Below are positions 53,916-64,000 of a stretch of DNA of 64,000 nucleotides, in pieces. Position numbers and translations under genes: made by a program. The notes below the pieces were generated by a model. It saw nothing but the letters and a program-made list of their open reading frames with translations. It had not been told where the DNA came from and made no database searches. The DNA comes from Entoloma clypeatum (lineage: Eukaryota; Basidiomycota; Agaricomycetes; Agaricales; Entolomataceae). The stretch lies in contig OY751492.1 in NCBI GenBank assembly GCA_963565915.1, forward strand, positions 248,001-312,000, read 5' to 3'. Every line of letters begins with the position of its first letter. Within the stretch, counting starts at the first letter, position 1.

Positions 53916-54799
53916 TAGTGTTTTGAAGTCAAGTTAAGTTAAGTTAATTGGTCAAAATTGAATTAACTTAACCTTAACTGGTTAAAAAAAAATTCTGAAA
54001 CCTTTGATGCCATTAACCAGTCAAAAAATTTCCAATCCAGTTGACCAGTGTGTTGGAGAAACCAACATGATAGAACCAAGGCCCTGTGGTGTAGTGGTTA
54101 ACACCCTTGGTTGAGATGTATTATGCATTGCAAAATACTCTAATGGGCTTCGACCACATAGAATAGCACTTGCCATCGTTTGGAATGATGGCGAGAGGCT
54201 GTGCCAGCAATTTCTGGACACTGCTTCTATTTAAGATAAGTACCATTTGCTTTGTTCTTTTCCCCCACAAGCCTCTCCACTGGCCACCTATTTTGTTGTT
54301 GCCGTCGTCACTTCCAATGATGGTGATAAGGCCGCAATGCATCTAGGCCCAAAATCTGCACATTTTGCACCATTTTACACTATCTCTAAGGAATATAGAG
54401 AGTCCTAGATGAGCTCCAATTCTGAGGACTTAGTGGCAATGTTAGAGAGAGACTTTTATAGTTAGTGACCATGGCAATGTAGGACACCACTATGGGCTTA
54501 GCTATTATACTTGAGAGCCATTAGATCATCTTGTGAGATAGACAAGACTATTGAGCGCCTCTTGCGACAAAGTGTGAAACAAGGAGATGGGTTACATTGG
54601 AGTTATCAATGACACTAGCACTGTCTACAATACATTGGGGCTTGACCGGAGACATGCTTGCAAGAGGTTTGGCCAATGTGTGCCTCGCTTCACGTCCAAA
54701 TCATCTATATCAGGAATATCAAAATGACATTGGATGGTACTGACCGAGATTGGGTTTGATATGTTGCCATTAATGTGAACTTATGGCAAGCATTGATAG
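53916..54799. other. Degraded AT-rich DNA, tRNA-like scrap
   Basis: TTAAGT repeats near 53930-53960. At about 54079-54105 a piece resembling a tRNA D arm (GGTGTAGTGGTTAACAC) is followed by a weak B-box-like GGGCTTCGACCAC near 54148; no cloverleaf forms. No gene. Confidence 0.35.
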
Positions 54800-55315
54800 T
54801 AGTGTTCAAGGGTTCAGTCCAGTCCGGTTTTTTGACCAAAAAATTGATGAACTGGAGACTGGCAATTCATTCTTTTTTCTCAAAGTCTGAAAAAACTGGA
54901 CTGGACTGGTAAAAACTGGTTTAAACCAGTTTAAACTGGTAAAATCCTCAACCATTTATAAACCTACCAAAAGCCTGTTTCTTCAATCAAAAACTTGAAA
55001 ATATACTCAATTTGTTATCAATAACATGTTTCTCAAGTATTTTGAATATAAACTCTTGTAAAAATGATTGAAAACTGTATAAAAGTACAGTTTTTGTATG
55101 AATATATGATCAAAAACTGGAACCAGTTTATATTTTTCAGACCCAAAACTAGAACTGGGGGTGAACCAGTCCAATTTTTTTTTTCCAAATTTGGAGAGAC
55201 TGGAGACTGGTTGAGCTCAAAATCAGTGAGACCTGAACTGCCAGTTCAGGTCTCTTCCAGTCCAGTCCAGTTCAGGTTCATTTTCCAGTTCATAAGACTG
55301 AACCCTCAAACACTA
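54800..55315. mobile_element. Non-autonomous element with ACTGGACTGG subterminal repeats
   Basis: The ends TAGTGTTCAAGGGTTCAGTC and, inverted, TAGTGTTTGAGGGTTCAGTC nearly match over 20 bp. Inside, CCAGTTCAGG, ACTGGACTGG and their complements are dense near both ends, as in hAT-type elements. Flanking 8-mers do not match, so the duplication is lost or the ends are shifted. A related left end (GTGTTTGAGGGTTCAGTTC) begins near 56579. No transposase. Confidence 0.5.
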
Positions 55316-55539
55316 TGTATCAGCTGATGTCACCACAATACTGCAGCAGTCTTGGGATGTGACCCATCATCACGGTGGCTGATCTTGTTTGTATATGTTT
55401 TGTGCCCAGCCCTCTGGAGTGGTTGAAGGAAATAAGGTTATCAGTTTTTTGTCAGAAGTAAGAGATTATCATTACAAATCATGCAGAACAACATAGAGAT
55501 AAAAATTCTTTCCACTCAACCACAGAAGTGGGCAAGGGA
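55316..55539. other. AT-rich spacer, nothing recognised
   Basis: About 220 bp between the inverted-repeat element and the decayed duplicate. Confidence 0.35.
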
Positions 55540-56400
55540 AGAAGGCTGGAGAAAATATTGTGCAGTAATTTGAGGATGGCTGTTCTGAAGTGCCCATCAT
55601 TTTGCAACTGATTGATCACAAAGTAACTCACCTGGATACCACATGAGCATGTGTGCAAAATATTCCAACAACTAGAATTTGATTGGATATCAATTGTGGT
55701 CTGTAACTATAACTTGGATATATATGTATACTATGTATGGATATTGTCATGTTTCTACTAAATGTATTGTCATGTTTCTACTAAATGTATATGCATATGG
55801 GTATCATGTTCCTAAGCAATAAAATTATAAATTTTCATGAGGACCCATCTGTCTGGGTTGCTGCCCTTCATCGCCATACTATCAGAGATCCAACCTTTGG
55901 CCAGACCCATCTTTCATCAGGTCACATCACATTGGTTGGCAAGCATGACAAACCCCCATTTTTTTCACTCACTCCCAACTGCATTTAGCACACAAAAGAC
56001 CACCAGAATATGTACAATGTACTAGATGGCATCTCTCAGGTTTGGTGTGAGCAGAGTGAAAAATGAGTGAGATATTGGAGGTTGATGAAAGATGGGTCTG
56101 GCCAATGGTTGGGTTGCTGATAGTAACCAACTTGTGAAGATCTCGCATCTCTGCCTCATGGGGCCCCTTTTGGCCCCTTATTCCCAGCCATCCATATGTG
56201 ATTGTCACCATCAACCAGCAGAGTGATGGTGCGGCTCTTGAAAGATACTGTCTTGGGCTTGGCAATGATGAAGTCAATCAGATACAAGCTTTGATTGTGG
56301 AGGTATTCTCAGCTGATGCAAAGACTTGATATAATCTTAGTATAAAATTCTGCGTCCAGCAGAATTCTGTGGTGGATGGGGCAGCATTGGGACAGGGCCA
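55540..56400. repeat. CpG-depleted duplicate of 24190-24760
   Basis: Collinear with the region after GH79 and the 3' end of the coiled-coil gene (GCAGTAATTTGAGGATGGC, AAGCAATAAAATTATAAATT, TGCCCTTCATCGCCATA). Differences are mostly CG to TG or CA; for example GTTGTCGCCATC has become ATTGTCACCATC. A 245-bp MITE and some small insertions break the collinearity. The coding frame is lost. Confidence 0.8.
55879..56123. mobile_element. 245-bp MITE, Tc1/mariner type (TA target)
   Basis: It begins CTATCAG and ends CTGATAG; the inner arms match over TTGGCCAGACCCATCTTTCA (inverted about 56080-56105). TA flanks both ends (55877-55878 and 56124-56125), where the paralogous site at 24430 reads CCATAACC without insert. 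No coding sequence. Confidence 0.78.
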
Positions 56401-56774
56401 ATCACCTCTTGATGAAATCAAGGAAGTAAGTTTGGGGATGAGTGTGAGCGATATCTCTATCACACACACAAACACAATCTCAACCAAATACGAACACAAC
56501 AATGACCAATACGACCAATAGATAACATGAGTTGATGATTGACAAGTTCTTGAACACACAAAGACATAATTGTGATTGGTGTTTGAGGGTTCAGTTCAGT
56601 TCAGTTTTTTGCCTCCGAGAGGGATGGACCGAGGCCGAGACCAGTCTTTCGATACCACAAAAAGGTAAAAAACTGGACCAGACCATACAGGACTGGTCCA
56701 TCGCACCCACAGAGGGTGGACTGAACCGGTTTTGTATTATATATTGTGTCTAAATATATACATGTTGTATGTAA
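56401..56774. other. Degraded DNA with partial hAT-like end
   Basis: Contains the TGTTTGAGGGTTCAG end seen at 54800-55315 and its ACTGGACC-type internal repeats; no matching right end found. No gene. Confidence 0.4.
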
Positions 56775-57245
56775 TGTCAGTGGGCGTGAGTGGGAGGGCA
56801 TTGCATGCAAGTTGGAGGGTGTTAGGCATGAAAGGGGAGGCTGTTGGGCACAGGTCGCGGCAGCTGGGCACAAGAGGGGGCCGTAGGGTTTGAAGGAAAC
56901 ATGTTGCACGCAAAAGGGGGGCATTGGCACAAGTTGGAGGGTGTTAGACAGGAAGGGAGGGCATTGCATGTGAGTTGGAGGTTGTAAGACATGAAAGGCT
57001 GTCGTTGGGGGCGAGAGAGGGCCGTGCAGCGCGAGTGGGGAGCACTGGGCACGAGAAGGTGCCGTTGGGTGTCAGAGAGGGCAGTTGGGCATTAGAGAGG
57101 GCCATTGGGCGCTAGTAAGGGCACGACTCATGAGGGGCGGCCGTTGGGCACATGTTGGGTGCTAAGAGGGGCCGTTGGGTGTCAGTCGACAGCATTGGGC
57201 ACTAGAGGGGGTTGTTGTGCATGAGGGGCAGCCATTGGGGGGGGG
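56775..57245 (-). repeat. GCCCAAYGG minisatellite, array 2 (inverted)
   Basis: Units with CCGTTGGGC and CATTGGGCAC cores, the complement of arrays 1 and 3, ending in a long G tract at 57239-57257. Confidence 0.7.
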
Positions 57246-57364
57246 GGGAGGGGGGGGGAAACTTGGAAGTGGCTGGGTGGAGTGGAGGTGGGGGATAAAA
57301 AAAAGTGTGGGAACATTTGGCTGGCTGTTGATTTATATATGCTGTTGAAACTCGCACCGTCAAT

Positions 57365-57667
57365 TAGTGTTTAAAGGTCCGGTTTTTTTGTTTTTGTGAA
57401 TATCTCAACAACTACTGGATGGAATTTCATCATCCAAGAGATGACCCCCATTTATTTTAGCTGCCATTTGCTTTTATGACATGTTAAATATCTCAACAAT
57501 GGCTGGGCAGAATCTTTTCATCCAAGAGAAGACCCCCCGGTCTTCTAAGTCCTCCATCTGCCCAAATATTTCGGTAATTTTAGTGATTTTATCTGGATTT
57601 CTGAAGCCATTTTTTAAAAAGGATAAACCACAAAAAACCAAGAACTGGACCGGACTTTTAAACACTA
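57365..57667. mobile_element. 303-bp hAT-type MITE
   Basis: Inverted ends TAGTGTTTAAAGGTCCGG and TAGTGTTTAAAAGTCCGG. The 8-bp flanks are CCGTCAAT (57357-57364) and CCGTCGAT (57668-57675), differing by one G-to-A at a CpG. The 8-bp duplication and TAGTGTTT ends fit hAT elements. No transposase. Confidence 0.72.
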
Positions 57668-57675
57668 CCGTCGAT

Positions 57676-58224
57676 GCCCAATCCATGGCACTGTAAGTCC
57701 TAAAAATAGTCCAAAACCTATGTAGATATACTTAGAAGCTAATAGTAAGTATTCAAACAGTTAGATACATGAGGTATGTATGGTAGAAAGTCTGTACTGC
57801 AAAATAATACACAAAACACTGTAAATCATGATAAACAGTGCATCATGAGTTCCCTCAAACACAAAAACCAGTATTTTCTTGCTTCCTCCTTTCCACAACC
57901 ACTTTAAACTACCTGTAATATATATGCTATTGAATGATTGTATGTGAACCTATTGAGACCCTTCAAATAAAATTAAAGGACTTCATAAGGTGAATATGAG
58001 CAAAGATAGGTCGAAAATTTGACCCAAAAATTTTATTTCAGAATTGGATTCTCCTCATTCAGGGCACCTCCCAGCACATTTGTTTTTCAAATTTGGTGCA
58101 TTCATTATGGAGATATAACACTTTTACTGAAATATGCACATTTGATTATCCCTATCTGATCTGGACTTCTAAAATTTATATAAGGTATTTCAGAAGGTGT
58201 ATACATATCCCATGTACTCTCTTG
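57676..58224. other. AT-rich DNA, nothing recognised
   Basis: No ORF of note, no repeat shared elsewhere in the window. Confidence 0.35.
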
Positions 58225-58383
58225 CCCAACAGCCCCTCGAGTCGTTCTCATGCCCAACGGTCCCAACTCATGCCCAATGGCCCCAACTTGTGCCCAATGG
58301 CCCTGACTCGCACCTAACACCCTCCATTCATGCCCAATGGCTTCAACCCGCGCCCAACACCCACTTCTCCAGCCCAAAGGCCC
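58225..58383 (+). repeat. GCCCAAYGG minisatellite, array 3
   Basis: Units such as ATGCCCAATGGCCCCAAC directly abut the LTR of gypsy D at 58384, so D inserted into or next to the array. Confidence 0.72.
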
Positions 58384-58735
58384 TGTTATGCTTAACAAAC
58401 CATTCCAAGGTTTGGGCAGAGTATGCAGGAAGTGGAAAGGCGAAGAGCAATGTGATTGCTAAATCTAAGGAATCTACTCTAGTACAAGAGGTTTATATAG
58501 GTACTGACTATAGGCGGTAGCGGATGAGTCAGTACTGTGGAAGGCAGTGCGCATGAGTAAGGCGACTGCGGAAGGCTATGTACAATGAGTCATACATACT
58601 GCGGAATGAGTCAGAGCAGTAGCGAAGGGAATGGAAATAGATGTTGCGACATAATGTATTCATAAGAGGGCGCCAAGTCGGGCCGATAAGTAAAACTGAT
58701 GACGACATCATCTGCATACCGTAGAACCCGTAACA
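58384..58735 (-). repeat. 3' LTR of gypsy D
   Basis: 352 bp, TGTTATGC...CCGTAACA, TGAGTCA at 58525-58531, 58586-58592 and 58607-58613; the transcript-start motif complement TTGCTAAATCT at 58456-58466. Confidence 0.9.
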
Positions 58736-58769
58736 TGTTCCCCTCTTCAAGCTCTGTGTCCTCACAGAG

Positions 58770-59141
58770 TCATTGTCCCCATCCCTCGTTGTTGTTAGGA
58801 TCAGACCAGTTTGGACTCTCCTTGAGGCCCCAATCATATATTAACTCCTCATTGATGGCAACGGTGAGCTTGAGGCCTTTGATAGCCAGCCAAATATGTT
58901 GATTCTCAATGACGAGGGTGCTGGTGTAATTTCTGAGAATTTGTTTCTCCTCAGGACTCGGGGCGATGGGGAGGTTGGACAGCGAGTGAAGCCAGATATG
59001 CATCTGGCGATGAAGGAGATCAGCAAGGGAAGTTTCAAGGGCATGGATTTGGTCTCTCATGGAGAGTGCTTCGTTCATGAGGGCGGCGATGGCGGGGTTG
59101 ATGTCGGTGGTGGAAGTGGAGGTAGTGGTGGTGTTAGACAT
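58770..59141 (-). CDS. Accessory ORF3 of gypsy D, 123 aa, unknown function
   Basis: An intact ORF, very similar to that of A (same length, MRDQIHALETSL, PSPEEKQIL, ESPNWSDP, EGWGQ tail). It remains open although the pol of the same element is riddled with stops, frameshifts, a deletion and insertions. It may simply be small enough to have escaped. Function unknown. Confidence 0.78.
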   Translation of the reverse strand: MSNTTTTSTSTTDINPAIAALMNEALSMRDQIHALETSLADLLHRQMHIWLHSLSNLPIAPSPEEKQILRNYTSTLVIENQHIWLAIKGLKLTVAINEELIYDWGLKESPNWSDPNNNEGWGQ

Positions 59142-59840
59142 GGCGGCGAGGATGGTTAAGAGGTAAAAGAAGAATGGGGAGGCTATATTGGGCAGAGAAG
59201 TGGACTAGAGTGGGAAACTCGGTGTGTGTTTGACTGATGAGGTCGGTACTGTCGTGGATTTCGAAAAATGTCTTTTATTGTGGGCGAGATGGGTTCTGCC
59301 GATGGAAATCTCGGATCAAATCTTGAGTGTTCTGAACGTTAGTTTGAGATTCCCATGTGTTCTCTTCTGGGCTATATCCTTTCCACTGGACGAGGTACTG
59401 GATCTTTCTGCAGGACTTTCTAGAGTCTAGGATTGTAGACACATGGTCCTCTTCTCATCCTTCAACGATAATCAGATCAGGGGCTGGTTTCTTTTTCTGG
59501 ATGGCATACTTTGGAGTTTCGTATGGTGACAACAGGGTCTCGTTGAACACAGGGTGAATCATCTTCCAAGTCTTCGGAAGATCAAGAAGGTACACACTAG
59601 CTCCTTTCTTCTCTAGGACTTTGAATGGTCCATGTCGGAGTGCATCAAGTTTCTTTGAGGGACGATCGGTCCTGATGTTAGTCCCTTCCAGCCACACCTT
59701 GTCTCCAATGTGGTAGTTCCGAGATGGACTCCGTCGTATGTCAACTGTCTTCTTCATCTGATCCTGTGCCTGTTTCAGCGCTGCGTTGGCTTCTTCTCAT
59801 GCCTGTTTGAGTCTCTTCAAGAAATTGTTGGCAGCCGGAT

Positions 59841-61400
59841 TAAGGTATGACACGGGTACGGGTAACACCGTGACAATTTGGTCACGGGTGTGTTCGGGTA
59901 CGGGTACGGGTTCGAGTTTGTCCTACCCGCGCAACACCGTACCCTTACTCACGGGTATATGGGTGTTGTACATACTATCTAATGGTTACATATCATAACT
60001 GAGCATTAATTGAAATATATTCTATTTGAATTTACAATTGACCGTCGAATTGTTGCTTATCAGGGCTGTGAGAAAATTGCCACCAATCGTGCTGGCATCC
60101 GAGCAAGTCACAGCTTCTAGCTCTACGGCCCCCATCGGCCCTCATGGGGTCATCCGATCTTGTTGAAGCTGATCTGGCTTCACTATTTAAAAGTGTGTCG
60201 ATTCCCTTCGCTTTTTTTCACCTTCCTGATGCCCCAGTCTTGGAAAACACAGTCTTCGGCCAAATCTTCACGCTCATCCCTCCAGTCTGCGGTCTCGACA
60301 TCCTCTCTATCTAAGGCTGTCAGATCCAGTGCCAAAGCGGTCGGGCGCGGCGTCAAACGTATCAAGAAAGGTGCCAGTTCAATCGCTTGTCCCCTCAAGC
60401 GGGCGAAGCATGCGCTTTCGAATGTCTCTTCCCCAGTCATGAGCGATGAAGGCAGCGACCCCACAGCCGGTGGAGATGAAGACAGCGTGGATGATGGGCC
60501 AGATGTTATCAACATCGATTCGGGTGAGGAGACCGACGAGCTTGAGAAAGAACTTGGTGAGCACGAATTCTTTTCTTTTCTTCCAGTTGATATCTTACTC
60601 ATTCATCCCTCAGCTGCGGCGAAGAAAACCTGGAGGTCTGCTGTATATTCCTTCTTCAAACCTGAAGTCACCATCGAGGTACACGATGGTCGCGTCGCCC
60701 ACTTCTTCGCGTGTTCCGCCAAGAAATGCAAGACATCAGCAAAAGGTATTCGACGTTATCAAGACAAAGCCGACAAGTCGTCAACTGCTAACCTCCGGAA
60801 CCATGCCGTGCGCTGCTTCGGCGAGGATGCTGTTAAGACAGCCATGAAGGGGGAGTCGAGTGTCGACCGGAGCGGCAACATCTTCAATACCTTCACCCGC
60901 CAAGGAAAACAGCCAGCCACCTACTCCCACCGTGCTCACTCAACCCCCGAGTTCCGGTAATTATGTTTGCTTTTGATACATTCCTCCGAACTCACTCCAC
61001 CCATCAGTGCCCACATTGCCAAATGGGTGGCCGAAAGCAATCGCCCCGCGCACATCGTCTCCGACCCCGAGCTTATCGATCTCCTCACGACAGGACACCC
61101 CCACCTCAAAGTCCCATCTCCGAACACTGTTCGACGCGATGTCAAGGCGGCTTACGAGAAGTGCCGTGCGAAGAGCAGATAAGGACTTATATTTCGTAGT
61201 GCCATTTTTTTTACCTAGTAGCTGTCTCCTGTGCCAAATGAATGCGAAACCCACGGGTGCATATGCATACCCGTGGTTTTCGCGGTGTACCCGCCATTTC
61301 TATGGGTGTACCCGCACCCCTACCCTTATGGGTACGGTGTTTGCGGGTACGGGTACGGGTTCAGGAAAAAAAACCCGAGGTGTACCCGTGTCATACCTTA
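59841..61400 (+). mobile_element. Non-autonomous hAT element, 1560 bp
   Basis: Perfect 18-bp inverted ends (TAAGGTATGACACGGGTA) and a perfect 8-bp duplication AGCCGGAT (59833-59840 and 61401-61408), which defines the hAT superfamily. Both subterminal regions are full of GGGTACGGGT-type repeats, likely transposase-binding sites. It carries only an N-terminal transposase gene piece, so it needs a helper. Confidence 0.9.
60229..61182 (+). CDS. hAT transposase N-terminal remnant with BED-like finger, 300 aa
   Basis: Exons 60229-60956 and 61008-61182 join in phase across a 51-bp intron (GTAATT...CATCAG). The protein has a basic Ser-rich start, an acidic middle (EETDELEKELGEHEF), then a BED-type zinc finger pattern (FFACSAKKCK ... 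STANLRNHAVRCFG) and a segment HIAKWVAESNRP...LLTTGHPHLKVPSPNTVRRDV, typical of basidiomycete hAT transposases just before the catalytic core. It stops at 61182 and the RNase-H-like core and dimerisation domain are absent. A DNA-binding fragment like this could still bind hAT ends and act as a repressor; that is inference. Confidence 0.7.
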
Positions 61401-63291
61401 AGCCGGATTGGTATCTTCTAACACAAGTTCTCCCTTCCAAGGATGTAAACCGTAGTTGAGGTAGAATGGGGTGTGCTTTGTCGCCTGATGTTCTTTGTCA
61501 TTGTACTGAGACTCTGCGATTGCGATCCACTCAGCCCAATCATCCTGTAGATGGTTGACAAAGTTCCGTAAGAATGCCTCCGTTTCCTGATGCGATTGCT
61601 CAGTCTGTCCATCAGTCTGCGGGTGGTACGCGGTGGACAGGTTCCTCTTGATTCCTAGCATGCGGCAGAGTATCTCCATGAACTTCGCGGCGAACTGTGG
61701 TCCCCTATCGCTGATGATCTTCTTGGGGATCCCATGAAGTTTCCATATCTGATCCCAATAGATCTTGGCTAATCCTTCAGCCGATAATTCCATGGTTGTT
61801 GGAATGAGATGAAGCATCTTTGAATGTCTGTCCGCGATGACCAGAATTGCATTTTTTCCATCGGATTCTGGTCCATTTGTACCACATCTTCTGATTCCAA
61901 TCGTTTCAAGAATAACCCCTCTTTGAGCATCTGGTTGCTATCCTGTGGTTCGAGTTCCGTTTCATACCAGGGTAAGTGCGACAGGATGTCCGCTTTCACA
62001 TTGGTTTTGCCAGGCACATGCCATAATTCGAAGTCATAGTCTTGTAACTTCATCTTCCAGCACCTGAGGACGATGGAAATATTCCAGGTTCTTGTGATTG
62101 GTCAGGATCTCAAAACGTTCCCTGGCTTCAAGCAGATAGTGCCTCCAATCTTTCAATGCTTCCATGACTGCCAGGAGTTCTTTGTCGTATATCTCATAAT
62201 TCTGTTCAGCCGCGGACATAGTCCGCGACAAGAACATGATGGGATGCCATTTGTTGTCTTGCTTCTGAGAGAGTACCGCCCCAATGGCATAGCCCAATGC
62301 ATCGGTTTCAACCCTGAACTGTCCATCTGGTTTCGGTAATGCCAAGACTGGTGCTGATGTAATTGCCCATATGAGACTTTCAAAGGCCTGCTGTTCTGTT
62401 GGTCCCCAAGTAAATGCCGTACCATACCGCCTGTGAGCGCAGTGAGAGGTTTTGCAATGTTTGAGTACCCTTCGGTGAAACATTGATAGAAGTTAGCAGA
62501 TCCAAGGAACTTCTGAACTTCCTTTCTTGATGTGGGTGCTCGCCAGTTTCGGATCGTATCCACCTTCTCAGTTTCCATTTTGACACATCCTTCACCAACA
62601 AGATATCCCAATATAGGACATTTCGTTACTTCCCAGAAACACTTCTTCTCCTTTAGGAACAAATCATTGTCCGATAGGATCTGTAGAATTTCTTTGGTGT
62701 TTCGCGCGAGTTCTTCCTTGGTTTTACCAATAACCACGATGTCATCCATGTAGATCACGCAGATACGTCGGCGGATCTGGTCCTGGAATAGACTAGCCAT
62801 CATTTGAGAGAACGTTCCCGGGGAGTTGCAAAGGCCGAAAAACATGACCAATGGTTCGAACAATCCTCAACTGGTGAGGAAGGCAGCTTTCCATTCATCA
62901 CCCTTCTTAATCTGGATGTTGTTATAGCCCCATATGATGTCTATCTTATTGAAGTGGACTGCATTTTTCAGTAAGTCCAAGAGATCGGATATTCATGGGA
63001 GTGGTAATCTTGTACCAATCATTTGGAACCATCCTTCTTGTTGATGAAGAAACAAGGGGAGGCATAAGGGGATTTGGACAGGCGGATCTTTCCGGTTGCT
63101 AGACCCTCATCAATGAATGTGTCCAATTCCTCTTGTTCCTTTTGTGTCATGGGATATGTATTCCCCCCTAGTTCCTTTGGTGCATCTGGTGTAAGTTCGA
63201 TACCATGGTCCCACTCCCTTTCCTTTGGGATCTTATCAAAGTCTCCTTCTTGAAGAGATGAGTAAATCAATCAATGTATGAGGGTCATTTG

Positions 63292-63601
63292 TGTTGAAAC
63301 TTTTCCATCACATAGATTAGATTAGATTAGATTACATCATGTGACCATTTACACATCTTTGATTACATACTTGTTTGGTTGGTACAAACAGTAGTACGGT
63401 ATATAAGACCAGGAAACTGTCAATATCAATAAGTTGTCTCCTGACTCTTAACCAGCTCCATCGCTCTTACCAGCCTCAACCGCTCTCACCAGCCTCACCC
63501 TTCCCAACCAAGTAAGTGACTAGAACGGTAGAGTAGAGTACTTCCACTGTAGCTGTGTTGCTCAGTACATCTGTGGCTAGTGCCCAGGTGGAACTTCAAC
63601 A
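63292..63601 (+). repeat. 5' LTR of copia 3
   Basis: 310 bp, TGTTGAAAC...TTCAACA. The splice donor GTAAGTGAC at 63512 is kept although the ATG overlapping it in copia 1 and 2 is changed to AAG. Confidence 0.9.
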
Positions 63602-64000
63602 GGTTATGGGCCCCGGATAGCAGAGGGACTTGGAAACGCTGGCAACAGTGAGTACCTGCCCACTCTACCCTGGTTGGCAAAGAACTGATCGAAAGATCTA
63701 GGTTCTGAGTCATACTTCTTCACACATGAACCTGGGAATGTCATTATGACAAGTACCTGTCATGAAGCGTCCCTAAGGGGATTGACTTAGTACACATCAT
63801 GTGGAAACATTGATCATACCTCATACACTTCTGACAAAAAGGGTTTTTCCCACAACCGCTATTCCTGAAGGGAATATGTTATGAGGAATCATTTATTTGT
63901 TTTCTCTAAAAATCAAGAACATCACTGATTGGGAGAACTCCTTTTAGACTCATTAAAAATGTCTACCTCTTGCTCCGCCCTCGACTCCATCGACTACCAG
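63292..64000 (+). mobile_element. Ty1/copia retrotransposon copia 3, 5' end only
   Basis: The LTR at 63292-63601 is more diverged than in copia 1 and 2 (E-box CACGTG now CATGTG). The primer-binding site GGTTATGGGCCCCGG follows. The polyprotein ATG is at 63959 and the gene runs off the window, with 18 bases missing in the first 15 codons. The left flank ATTTG (63287-63291) is gypsy D pol. Confidence 0.9.

Larger units (their letters stand above)
59281..63290 (-). pseudogene. Gypsy D pol, fragmented
   Basis: Pieces on the minus strand: protease-RT junction (63019-63270), RT with YMDD (62153-62863 frame), RNase H (62034-62483), integrase (61398-61817, with Glu in DGQTEQ), then beyond the hAT insertion the C-terminal part and chromodomain (59281-59840). 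TGA at 59797-59799 is the same nonsense site as in A and B; TGA at 59455-59457 is a further CGA-to-TGA change (the CGA is still present in A, B and C). Confidence 0.9.
58384..63291 (-). mobile_element. Ty3/gypsy chromovirus copy D, decayed, cut by hAT and copia 3
   Basis: LTR at 58384-58735, ORF3, and pol fragments rightward. A hAT element (59841-61400) interrupts integrase coding, and copia 3 (from 63292) interrupts the protease-to-RT region. About 450-480 bp of pol (roughly the N-terminal integrase part) is deleted near 61872. The rest of D would lie beyond copia 3, outside the window. Confidence 0.92.

Noticed and set aside
54079..54160. tRNA-like D arm and weak B box
   Set aside because: No acceptor or anticodon stem can be formed and the B-box match is poor, so it is at best a decayed tRNA-derived scrap.

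Overview
The window reads as nuclear DNA of a basidiomycete fungus, most likely an agaricomycete. Genes are broken by many 47-90 bp GT-AG introns. The host genes that can be recognised are a multi-intron P450, a GH79 beta-glucuronidase-like enzyme, a fungal La protein, fold-3 alpha/beta hydrolases and a dynamin-like GTPase. The species cannot be named from the sequence. More than half of the window is transposable elements, often nested, next to a short gene island.

Layout. 1-9.75 kb: a plus-strand Ty3/gypsy chromovirus (A) carries a minus-strand relative (B) with a perfect 5-bp target duplication; A itself abuts a hAT transposase remnant. 9.75-15 kb: gene-poor DNA with a retroposed poly(A) sequence, a small two-exon gene and an interspersed repeat. 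15-24 kb: an esterase, a P450 relic, a full 16-exon P450 with a DNA transposon inside one intron, and a secreted GH79 enzyme. 24.4-31.3 kb: a coiled-coil protein gene split by an intact Ty1/copia element with identical LTRs (copia 1). 31.5-37 kb: a repeat copy, a second esterase, a La homologue and tRNA-Gly(TCC) with an intron. 37.5-45.8 kb: a decayed dynamin-like gene split by copia 2. 46.8-53.5 kb: gypsy C, with an intact pol ORF and a MITE in one LTR. 53.5-58.4 kb: decayed DNA with minisatellites, MITEs and a CpG-depleted copy of the 24.2-24.7 kb segment. 58.4-64 kb: gypsy D, cut by a hAT element and by copia 3, which runs off the window.

Main biological points. (1) The gypsy family carries a conserved extra ORF of 122-123 codons between the chromodomain and the 3' LTR, seen in all four copies; I do not recognise it. 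(2) The gypsy LTR predicts Tf1-like self-priming: the inferred RNA 5' end is complementary over 11 nt to a site 2 nt beyond the LTR. The U3 region holds repeated TGAGTCA (Gcn4/AP-1 type) sites. (3) A and B share a nonsense codon and an E-to-K change at the third integrase catalytic position, so at least one of them probably moved with help in trans. (4) The copia family predicts half-molecule initiator-tRNA-Met priming and a conserved leader intron running from inside the LTR to just before the ATG. (5) Four independent nonsense changes are CGA to TGA, and one duplicate is strongly CpG-depleted, pointing to methylation-linked decay. Exon models were built by eye from splice signals and family similarity; no alignment or database search was run.
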